This document shows, one piece after another, positions 34,746 through 44,070 of a stretch of 64,000 nucleotides of DNA; position 1 is the stretch's first letter; the number at the start of each line of letters is the position of its first letter. This stretch comes from Monosporascus cannonballus (Eukaryota; Ascomycota; Sordariomycetes; Xylariales). The notes beneath the pieces were generated by a model, which did no database searches, had not been told where the DNA came from, and worked only from the letters and a program-made list of their open reading frames with translations. The position numbers and the translations under genes are program-made. The stretch covers positions 34,169 to 98,168 of the forward strand of contig QJNS01000277.1 of the NCBI GenBank assembly GCA_004154925.1, read 5' to 3'.

Positions 34746-36434
34746 AGCAAGGGATTGGTTACAAGCTAACTGTTCCTTAGATACCACGGGGCAACACGGT
34801 TGATTCTTCACTGTCCTGTAACACGAGGTAAAATACATGATTTGATACTTGAATATAGGATGTCGCAACAGCGACGCCGCTACTGCATGCTAGCGATAGC
34901 GTTATATATAGTCAGTTCCAACTGCGACGTCGGATGCGTCGTCCGCGTCCAACTCTCGGCTCAGTTATGGACCCTGGTGATCATGAAAAATTATCCGATA
35001 CCTACCTAAGTAGGTGATTACGTGCTGTGTCAAGCTCCTGGCTAATAAGGCGGTAACATAGAACAGAAATGAATCAGATATGTGGACGCAAACACGACAT
35101 TGACTGCAAATTAACAGTACATTTGTGAGATTTAAGACCTGATAGTGTCCCGCCTAGTGTGGGGCCTCACATTTTTCAGGTTTGGCAACATTCCATATCC
35201 TGTTCACTACTGTTCTGAAGGTCGGTGGACAACCAGGTTAGGCGAATGCAGATTTAGACTATCGATGGTGATTTTATAGAATACCGACAACATTTACTAT
35301 TAATTTATTCGCTAATAGTCAGTAAACCATAGCAGTTCACCGACGCCGAGAGTGAAGAGCGGATCGACTTCCTGGGTCTGGAAAGGGGTTGGTTGTATGG
35401 GGCTGCGTAGACGATGGCACAACATTATTGGTAAGCACTGACGCAGTCGTGGGCTCTTTCGAAGTCATCGTTAGTGGAGGAATGCTCTAGAGCAATAAGT
35501 AGACGTTGTATTCCCCCGTGAGTCGGTCTCGGTTTCCCCATGCGCCCGACGGTGCTTTGGATCGCCCCGTGTTCTATCCATCTAGCGCAGCGATGGTATA
35601 GTGATAGCGGTGGGAAGCTGACTAACTTTATTGGTTGAGCCTCTTCTGCCATTGAGTGACGTTAATCCCTCTCCAAGGCTCGAATTTAAGGAGATCGTGT
35701 GCTAATCTTCCATCTTGCTGCTTGAGACTTTCACAGGCTCACGCGCACCGCGGATGAACGGGATCCTGCCCGTTTGTGCTTGAGTCGATGGCTCTACTCG
35801 TCTCATTAGCAGAGCTTCCGTCCTCACTGCCACCTAGAGGGGATCCAGGTCTGAAGCCCATCCTATTACCCGGAGCCTCTTGGGTTTAAAGGGGATACTC
35901 CGACGAAAGAGCGGTTGTGGCGTCCTTTAGTCAACGTTTGTCACAGGACCATGTAGTACCTCAAAATTCCGCAGCAGCCACTTATGGATCACCGGTATCT
36001 GCCTTGTAGGCGGCGTTAACCGGGACCAGAAAGCGCGGAAACACGAAGACCAGAACCGAAACGCAGTCACACAGCGAGAGAGCACTGGTGATACTGAACA
36101 GAGGCGAAAGACCGACAAGTTTAGCCCTTCAAGCCGTATAATGACGACCGAAGGCCTAGCGTCGTAGAAGCCTTGGCATACTCATCGGCCCCATTCTCAG
36201 CAAATTGCAATAATGTATATTTAGGCTGATTGTGTTCCCGGCTGTGTAGTGCAGTGAGAGTTCAAGTCCTGTCGCGCTTAGAACACAGGTGTCTCACTTT
36301 ATGCGCGGGGTCGGCAGTAGGTGCATCAAGACATCCAGGTGACTGCGGCCACCCTATCGCTAAAATTGGATATCGACGTTCACGAGATTTGTCGGTTGAT
36401 GAGGCCGGGTTGTAGCCCGGTATGGCGGTCGGTC
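34746..36434. other. Intergenic between two pseudogenes
   Basis: No gene recognised. Contains one copy of a 52-bp dispersed repeat (35126-35177). A 75-codon ORF at 35425-35652 (-) has no recognisable motif. Confidence 0.4.
35126..35177 (+). repeat. 52-bp dispersed repeat, copy 1
   Basis: Starts TGAGATTTAAGACCTGATAG and ends GGGGCCTCACATTTTTC. It is nearly identical (one substitution and one 1-base gap by eye) to 62833-62885, 27.7 kb away in the same orientation. The flanks do not match, so the repeat ends are sharp. Confidence 0.85.
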
Positions 36435-37824
36435 TTAGGCTAAGTCGGCTTCCCTCTGCCTGTTTCTCAATATGACCTTGATGCAATCGACGTTATCAAC
36501 GCCCGTCGAGTTCCGTGAATAGTCTTTGCATTTCCAGACCTCCTCGATATCTTGCCTGATTCGCTGGAGCGAGGGAAGATGCCGGACTGCGTACATCGCA
36601 TCGACTCTGTCGCAGACGAACTGCCGCAGTTGGCCGTCGATCGTCTCACAGCCGGCGGTCCAGAGAGGCCAGACGTGACCGGAGAGAAGCGGAGAAGATA
36701 GCTTGACTTGGCTGAGGTGGTATAGGCAACTTGCAGCATGCTTCAGAGTCAGGGGATTCGGCGCGCCTACGTTGCACCATACTCGATAGAGATAGATGAA
36801 CGCAGCATGCTTATATGCTTGGACAGTGTGCTCAATATCCCCGTCGGCGGATTCTCCTAGTGCGTAGAGCGTCTCTTGAATAGAGAAGCCTTCGGCAACT
36901 GGATCACTCTCGCCCTCTCCCTGCATCCGGCTGAACCGGGCAACGATCTTCAGGACGGCCGCCAACCCTTGCATAGAAGGTACACCTTCCATGACGATGT
37001 CTCCAATGGGGGACCGCTGCTTATCCAATTCAAGCAACGGCCTTGTCCCTCAAGAGACTGATGCTAGGACATCATGGTAGAAGTAGAGGCTGAGTAGGAA
37101 TAACGCGCTCGCAGTGTTCCATGTGTGGGTCTTACCCCTGCCCGTAATGATAGCCTTGGCTCCAGATAAATGGTCTGCCCTTGTGTCGATGGCGAAGAGG
37201 CGGTCCGATACCTGTAGCAAGAGTATCCTCGTGAGAGAAAGTTCGGGGTCCTGGGTTTGGATCGACTGCCGCAAGGACGAGATTGCCAAGACTCGATGGT
37301 GGGTTGCAGATGTTTGAAGGGATTGATCTGCTCTGAGAACGGCTAGGTGGCTCGCGGCCATTGAACACACAGCAGAGCGCAGAGCACTTGGTTGCATCAT
37401 CATTGGGAGTGAGATGTATAAGGAAAGGGTTCTGAGAACCAGCAGTCATAGAAACTACCGTCGCCAGAGTTGTCGTCCAGTGATCCAGAAGGCATCAATC
37501 AGCCCTTCCGATATTAGGCGGAAGATACGATGGGTTGCGGGCGATGACTGGGCTTAATGAATTCCGTAGGTCTGCCGAACTTGACGCAGTGACAAGACCA
37601 GAATCGCTCCTTGCGGGCGATTTCGATTTGCTCGTCCACCTCCTGCTCGAGGCTTGTGGTGTCGAGGGGCCTTTGATGCTGCGCCACTTTAACTTAACGC
37701 CGTAGCCTTTGCACGCCTTCTGAAGTCGCATGCATCGACCGCAGTAGGGCTTTGCCTCGTCGCATTTATATCCATCTTCTCTGCATGTGAAGCATCCAGT
37801 CCGTGTCCTCGTGAATTTCATGTT
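36435..37824 (-). pseudogene. Zn2Cys6 transcription factor pseudogene
   Basis: Starts MKFTRTRTG and has a perfect Zn2Cys6 DNA-binding domain: C-x2-C-x6-C-x6-C-x2-C-x6-C within CFTCREDGYKCDEAKPYCGR (continuing CMRLQKAC), at about residues 10-37. A basic Ser/Pro linker follows. The later fungal-specific regulatory domain is recognisable (LDHWTTTLATVVSM; SALRSAVCSMAASHLAVLRA; ALFLLSLYFYHDVLASVS; LLELDKQRSPIGDIVMEGVP; HLPSLQRIRQDIEEVWKCKD). The gene is broken by TGA at 37495-37497, a frameshift at about 37403-37410 (before the MMMQPS block) and TGA at 37050-37052. Both TGAs fit CGA-to-TGA transitions and keep the flanking frame coherent. The DNA-binding domain alone could still be translated. The target of the original regulator is unknown. 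Confidence 0.82.
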
Positions 37825-38798
37825 AGGGATCGAGTTGAACTCTCTACAGCACCTTGAATCAAGGATGAGTAGGTTCAAGTCTTTGCCGCACAGAGCACGC
37901 CATTGTCAAGGAAGTGGAGGTGCCAAGTACAACCCTTTACTTATGCTCGCGTGGCATGGCGCTGCTTAACCACTGCCGGGGATTCCAGACTCTGCTCGTT
38001 ATACTGGGCACTAAGTTGATTAAAACCTGCTAAATATTGCTAAAGTTAGTGCTGGGGGCCGAGTATAAGGGGATGGGACGCCATCAATCGGGTACCTATG
38101 TAACCCCAATTGCCGGGGCATCCTAACATCCGGACCCCTTTCAAGTCCTGAATATCGCTGAATCACTTGATATAAATCCGTGAGAACAGATCAGACATTA
38201 ATGGCACAAGAACCAAGATATTACCTTACTTAAGAGGTATAAAGATGAATAAGTGGTCAATTGTAGTGATGCCTGTAGTTGGATTGGGACCAAGTTAGTC
38301 CCATACCCCGGGTACCGATTAAGAGCCCGTTCAGCAGAGACCAGAAGGGCGACCTGTTCGCACTGATTCTGCCTAGAGAAAGCGGTAGTCGACGCTATAG
38401 GCTTATCTCTTGATATATCGTGGTTGTGGACGCTCCATAGGCGCTTTGAAATCACTCACTTAAGTAAGACACATCAGAAATGCGGTTCATACATGTGATG
38501 AGGGCGGGTAATTGTACACGTGTTGAAAATAGAACTTTCATTCAGCCCCTTCAAATCCCATGCCACGGGTTACAAGAGCACCAAATACCAACGGATAGGC
38601 ACTGAGCAGTTTGGTAAACTAGGACAACACATATTACCCCTGAAATCGCAGAGGGGTCCTCTCACAGATCACACACCGTAGGGATATGTGCGTCTTGCTG
38701 GGTGTTGATGAATCTAGGGCGGCTTGAATGCTTCTCACAGATGATCATTGAGAAGCTTAGATCAAGAGCACATATACCAACGCAACTTCGAGCCCATC
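37825..38798. other. Intergenic, nothing recognised
   Basis: 5' flank of the broken regulator and 3' flank of the oxygenase gene. No motif or repeat was seen. Confidence 0.4.
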
Positions 38799-40580
38799 TC
38801 AAACCATAAGCTCAATATGCTTCAGCTCACTGCAGCACAACCGGTAGTTAGCAGCTGAAACACAATCACAAAATCGCACACTGAAATCCCCGCCCCTCAT
38901 CAGGCGGCCTGGGGAAGGGGAACCACTCACTTCTGGACCTGCTGCCCGACCTTCATGGGCTCGTAGACGACCTCCTCGCCCTCGTCCCTGCCCAGGTTGA
39001 ACTGCTCCGCGCGGAGGGCCTTGGCCTGCTCTGCGAGCGCGGGGATGGGCGCCAGGTCGAAGTCGCTGCTGAGGTGCCAGAAGAACGTGCTGCTGATGCG
39101 GACCAGCGGCCGGTCCAGGAACGCCTGTTTGCGCCTCTCAATCACATCGAGGGTCTGCTGGTTCACGACCACCTCATGGTCTGTGTCGATGAGTGGGTTC
39201 ATGTTAGACAGCGCGTCCCGGAAGTCCGGCAGCATAGGGGAGGTGTTCTAAGTACTCACTGCAGACCGGTTAGTTTCTTAGGGAGTCTGTTCGGAGGGAG
39301 GGCTTGGGAATTGGGTCTGGAAAGGGTAACGGAGTTATACGTACCAGCCTGCTTTAACAAGTCCTCCGGTGAGGTGTTCCAGTTGCTTACCAGCCTGCAC
39401 GAGAAGGTAATTCCCTTCTGGGATCTTAACGGGGATTTTCTTTCCCGTGTTACGTGCCCAGATATCTAGGAACTTACGTCAATTCCTTAAACTAAAAGGG
39501 GGGGTACAGGCAGCATCTTCGTGGTGGTTCTGATGAGAAGATCCAGGAAACAAGGCCAGCAAAGTCACCGTGTGTAGCTCGCGCTCAGTACTTACTACGA
39601 GGGTGTTAGTTTCGAGGCCTCGAGGACTAGAGAATACTGTCCCGGGGACGGGATGTTCTCTCATACATACCGTAATCCGGGATATCGCGATCGGCCGTGA
39701 ATGGTCATGAAATTCAGGTCTGTGTGAAAGCCTGCGAGGATCGTATCCTTCTCGCCGTACTTTACCAGGTCAGAAGCCGTCGGCGCGAGGAGGTGCGGGC
39801 TAGACCGTGTCTGAGTAAGTCCGCGGTTGGGGAGCACAGATAATGCGACATATGAGCTTACCCATATTGACCCGCATCCGTGAATGTCGAAGCCGGCAGC
39901 CCCAAACCGACAGCAGCCATCTCCGCGAGTCCCGAGACGCTAACAAAACATCCTCATTAGCACGACAGCAATTCTCACGGCCCTGAAGCGGAAAAAAAAG
40001 GCGCAAGAATCGTCACAGCTCAACTGTCGACATACGCGCTCTTCATGGAACGGCCCCACTTCTCCATGACGGGGGTCCAGCGGCCCCTGATGGCCGGGTC
40101 GGCAGGGACGACATTCTCGGCATTGAGGGCGGGGAATTGGGTCTCGTAGGGCGGGACGCCGTCGGCCATGCGCCAAAAGAAGCGGCATTTGGGGTCCGGG
40201 TTGTGGGCCGAGATATCGAGGGGCCTCTCCTCGGGCGCGAGACGGCGGATGACGTCGAGGCAGGCGCCGTCGGCGGCGCATTTGGGCTTCTCGGTGTTCT
40301 CGAGCGTGACGCCGACCTGGAAGCCGAGCTTGGGCCGCTCGTCGCGCCGCAGGGTCTCCTCGGGCTGCGCGAAGTAGTCCTCCAGCAGGTCCAGGAACGT
40401 CGCGTTGTCCGCCTCTGACACCCGCGAGTCGTGCAGCACCAGCGCCCCGTACGTGATCAGCGCCCGCGCCGCCTTCGCACACTCCGCCTTCGCGACCTCG
40501 GAGTCCCGCGGGCCCTGCAGGAACACGTCCAGGTCGATGATGGGAAGGTCCATCGGGAGGTCTGGCGTGCTGCCCGTCAT
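38799..40580 (-). CDS. 2-oxoglutarate/Fe(II) oxygenase (isopenicillin-N-synthase-like) with two twin introns
   Basis: Predicted non-heme iron dioxygenase of 388 residues. Proposed coding exons: 40580-40025, 39982-39979 (micro-exon of 4 nt), 39939-39862, 39799-39672, 39465-39346, 39180-38931 and 38829-38799; together 1,167 bases. The start is MTGSTPDLPMDLPIIDLDVF, the usual DIOX N-terminal strand. Iron ligands are His238 and Asp240 (GFHTDLNF) and His297 (GYHEVVV); the 2OG-binding pair is Arg323/Ser325 (VRISSTF). The last exon adds ELKHIELMV after GQQVQ. The two junctions 39672/39465 and 39346/39180 stay in phase only if each is a [D1,2] stwintron (separate entries). The first junction needs the micro-exon or a 1-base indel. 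Substrate unknown; small-molecule oxidation is the family norm. Confidence 0.82.
39181..39345 (-). other. Stwintron 2 ([D1,2] type) in the 2OG oxygenase gene
   Basis: Exon ends ...GCAGGCT at 39346. G at 39345 is the first base of the external donor. The internal intron is 39344-39259 (86 nt): donor GTACGT, branch ACTAAC, acceptor TCTGCAG. Its removal joins G to TGAGTACTT, creating external donor GTGAGT. The external intron (79 nt after joining, branch TCTAAC) ends ACACAG at 39181. The exons meet as T|AC then CAT, giving GYHEVVV with the iron-binding His. Simple splicing 39344-39181 gives an immediate stop. Confidence 0.75.
39466..39671 (-). other. Stwintron 1 ([D1,2] type) in the 2OG oxygenase gene
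   Basis: Exon ends ...GGATTAC at 39672. The base at 39671 (G) is the first base of the external donor. The internal intron is 39670-39595 (76 nt): donor GTATGT, branch ACTAAC, acceptor CTCGTAG. Removing it joins G to TAAGTACTG and creates the external donor GTAAGT. The external intron then ends TTCCTAG at 39466. The exons meet as C|AT, then ATCTGG, in frame (GL-H-IWARNTG). A simple intron from 39670 to 39466 shifts the frame by one. Confidence 0.75.
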
Positions 40581-42507
40581 TTTTGTTCTTCCCAGGATTT
40601 CTTTTCCCTTCCCCGCAGTTTTCCTTCCTCAGAAGGGTCCTACCCAGTCGGCGTAAAAAATTTGCGGAACGGCTCTCTAGGTAGCAATACTAAAAAAAAG
40701 TTCCAACCGGATGACAGATCGTGATATCTGTTTATCGGATAGAAGAAAACTCGTACCAACGAAAAGAATCACGGTAGAGTAATACTGCGAATCGAGTGGT
40801 TGATGTATTTCGCCATGTTGGATTGGCTGCAAGATATGGTTAATAGCGGCAAAAGGTGACCGACGGTCACCGGCTTACCTCTTGTGCCTACCTACCTATT
40901 ACGCTATAGCGGTTTTACTCACAACACGGCCTTGATAGCGAGCCGCCGCGTCTAGAAACAACCGATAAATTTCTTGGGTTCGGCGCTACGGGTGGTCGCA
41001 CGACAGAGGTTCCTCAGGCGTCGCCTATTTGCACGGCCAGAAGTCAGAGGGCGGTGCCGGTCATCGCCGCTGTCCGCCATCGACGGCAATGCATGCTCTC
41101 TAGTCTAATTCGTCCGAGAAGGGAAACCATGTCCCGTAGGCCCCTCCCCCCGGATAACTTGCATCTCATTGTAGTTTTAATCCGTACAAATACTCGATAA
41201 CCCAACACCCTGTCCTGTCCTGTCCTCCTCTCCCGAACTTCGACTATCACATAATACAATACGTACATAGGCTTAGACGATCAAGCAAGTCCTGTATTTC
41301 TCCCTATCACGCACAGCAGGGACAGCAGCCAGATGAAGATCTTCCGGGTGCTGTCTTTCGTAGGTCCGGTGCCGATACGCTAGGTACGTAACACACATAC
41401 GTAACGCACCCATGGCAAGCGGCTTGCATGACTCGTGAGATCGGCCGCGGCAGATCTCCGTTACGAGATAGGTGCGGCGCTGGGGGGGTCTCAGGGTAAG
41501 TTAGGTACATACATACAACCGAAGATCCGTCCGTATGCGGTGCCCCCCCTGCTGCGTTAAATACTACAGTACCTACGTAAACAAAAAGGCACTACGAACT
41601 ACCTAAAGGCAAGCATGTATCCGTACCTATGTAACTAGTAGGTATGCATGTGCGTTTCGTACGCAAGTATGTTGCCATTAAGAGGTATTAGCCTGTATGC
41701 CATAGCGATTACGAGGTAAGACGGGACAGACTCGCTTCGACACTTTTTGGTGTCGGTCTCATAAAGTAAAATTATTTTACGATATACTTAGACGATGGGG
41801 GTTACGACGTGGACTCGATTCCAAGACCAGTCGGTTGGGAATCGTTCTCAGACACAATACTCCCGTGCAATCCAGCCGATAACCGTCGGGCGCAGCGGAC
41901 CTGTACCACATGCAATCTGGCGGTAGGACGAGAAAAGCACAAGCGGGAAACCAAATTCGTAGTATCTGTTTTGCCCAGAGTCATTAATACATGCTGCTAC
42001 CAGCTCTACCTCTCTTAGCAGACCTAATCCCGAGAGAGCGCCAAGAACGCCATGCATTTTAATTTTTTTTGTCTTACAACCCCCGGATGCGTGAACCTCC
42101 CTTGGTAGTCCCTACAATAAAGGAATCACGAGCGGTTGGTATATATTTTAAGGAATAACTGTCATGATTCTTTTCCCTCCCATACGCCGTGTCGGATGGC
42201 ACTGTCCGACAAACTCCACGAAGAGGTCACCTCCACTGATCTGGTCGCCCTCTGCAGCAACCAAAACGCTCCGAATTGCATAGTGCGATTGAGTAACATA
42301 ATGGATACACGGCCGAAAATCTGTCGAATGCGGGAGATATAATGTCTCAAATCGGTCTCGTATGTAATCGACAGCAAGAGAAGAGCGGCCACAGGCCATC
42401 AACTGCGTCCCAGTGAGGCCAGGGGTAGGAAGCTTGCAATAAGATCCATATGATATGCTTTCCAGTCTTTACAAGGGTTCCGCTTCCTTTGTTGAAAACA
42501 ATGCAGT
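40581..42507. other. 1.9 kb without a recognisable gene
   Basis: 5' flank of the oxygenase gene and 3' flank of the BAR gene. Contains three tandem TGTCC units at 41211-41225, scattered TACCTA/TAGGTA words near 41570-41650, and a perfect palindrome GTAAAATTATTTTAC at 41766-41780. No gene or RNA was recognised. Confidence 0.4.
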
Positions 42508-44070
42508 CTAGTAGGTAATATCCCGTTTGGCAGGGATTGGCGGCGGCGGCTTCTTCGCTCTGCTGGGTGGTGGCGGGGGGGCTTTCCTTCCGTTCGACAT
42601 GGTAGCTAAGCCATTGTTGCTTGTAGTCCGGCTCAGGCTGCCATAGCTGGTCGCTGGACTCTCGCAGCGATCGTAGTCCGGGCTCCCGCTGCTAGCGGTT
42701 GTGTCATACTCGTCGGCAAAAACATCCTGGCTCGAAGAACTTTGGTTTGTAGAGACTCTGTTCACGGGCTTAAGGTTGTTGCGCAGAGATCCCATGTTGG
42801 TAGGCGGGGGAATGGTGGATTTGGGCCTCAGAAAGTTATTGTCTGGCGGCGGCAGTGGCGCCTCGCGATAGGCGGACGGGCGCCCGGACGGGGGTTCAAA
42901 TCCGGCCGCATACGTGGACGCCCGGGCGATAGTCGGGCGCGGTGGCTCGGGGGTAGTTGGACCGCTCCCGCCTTGGCGACCAGATCGGAAGGGAAGTCGT
43001 GGGGGCTCTGGAGTGGGTTCATCATCCTCGACACCATGGCGGCTTGCCCAGCGCTCCGTGCGATCGTTGCGCTCCGAGTGCGAATGGGCGGTGTTGCTCG
43101 GGGAGCGAGTTTGGCGGCGGGACAGACCGTGCTCGGCTCTCGAGTTCCCGTTCGACTGTCCCCGTCCGGCGGCCCATTCCTGGCGGGTACGGCGGAGCTC
43201 CTCGGCACATCTCTCATGATAGTCAAGTTCGGCATCGAGGAAGTTGGTCAGGTCACGGATCGCTTCGGCCTCTGCCTCCCTGATGTCTTGCATTCTACGG
43301 AGGACATCCTCGTTGGACTCTTCGTATTTGACTTTTGCTGCTCGGAGTTCATCTTCGAGTCTGAAGTCCTCCCGCTTCGCCTTCTGCATCTTTGCACTAC
43401 TGGCGTCGTAGCCAAGTCGTCGGTTCTCTAGCTTCTTACGCGCGGCCTGGGAAGAAGGTGTTAGTACAAGTCCGTATACTACTCTCTGGCCTACAGTAAA
43501 ATCATAGAGCTATTAAGGGTACGAACCTGGTACTCTTTCATCATGGCAAGCTGCCGCTCCAACCCCTCAAGCCAGTAAGACGTGGCGTTGGCTACGTAGG
43601 CCTCCTGGATTCCGGCAATTCGTTCATTCGCCCTACCCATTGCTGTTTGATTGAGTTATGTTAGTTATTATCCGTCGTCACCGGGACCCTTGCCGCGAGG
43701 GAGGCACTTACCGATCAGGCAGTTTCCGTATTCCGAGTCCGGCTCGAAATCTTCACCGTGGGCAATCATGGTCCTTCCGAGGTAGCTGACTGGCAGACCC
43801 TTCTCCTTATCCTCGAAGCTCTCGCCGCGTCTCGACAACGATTTCGTATAAGCGCTCATGGATTTCTGAAGACGCTCCATACCTATTGCCAGCCACTGTT
43901 AGCGCTTGATTGGCTGTCTAGATGATGTGATATGGCTGCATACCATCGCTCCGCAGAGCCATCTCCGTCTCCAGCACCTTGAACTGGTCGGAATGGCTCG
44001 TCTTGGCCTCCTGCCCCATCTTCTCGCCTGCCCATTGAAAGGCACGATCCATCTTTTTCGTGAAATTCAT
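42508..44070 (-). CDS. BAR-domain protein with proline-rich tail
   Basis: Membrane-curvature protein of 450 residues, likely at endocytic or Golgi/endosomal membranes. Four exons: 44070-43944, 43882-43712, 43642-43527 and 43446-42508. Introns are GT-AG (GTATGC, GTAAGT, GTTCGT donors) and phases join exactly. The BAR helices span about residues 1-245: MNFTKKMDRAFQWAGEKMG, then ERLQKSMSAYTKSLSRRGES, GLPVSYLGRTMIAHGEDF, MGRANERIAGIQEAYV, RKKLENRRLGYDASSAKMQK and the long coiled-coil DEL...EAEAIRDLTNFLDAEL. The remaining 200 residues are low-complexity, rich in Pro, Ser and Arg, and end with two polyproline runs (APPPPPSRAKKPPPPIPAKR) that look like SH3 ligands. Unlike Rvs167-type proteins it has no C-terminal SH3 domain of its own. 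Start and stop are well supported. Confidence 0.93.

Noticed and set aside
36255..36285. GTTCAAGTCC, resembling a tRNA T-loop
   Set aside because: No acceptor or anticodon stem can be built around it on either strand.
39181..39671. Explaining the oxygenase phase conflicts as two independent one-base insertions at the donors
   Set aside because: It would need two identical events exactly at donor sites. It would also leave the strong internal acceptors and the donor-like words right behind them unexplained. The twin-intron model uses only canonical signals.
39940..40482. 180-codon Arg/Ala/Pro-rich ORF over the oxygenase first exon
   Set aside because: It is a shadow of GC-rich codons in the true exon. 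It has no family motif, and the overlapping frame encodes a clear DIOX N-terminal domain.
41758..41840. tRNA-like stretch with GGTCT/AGACC ends and a CTCGATTCC T-loop-like word
   Set aside because: The stems do not form: D and T arms lack the needed pairs and the invariant bases are missing. Most of it is a simple palindrome.
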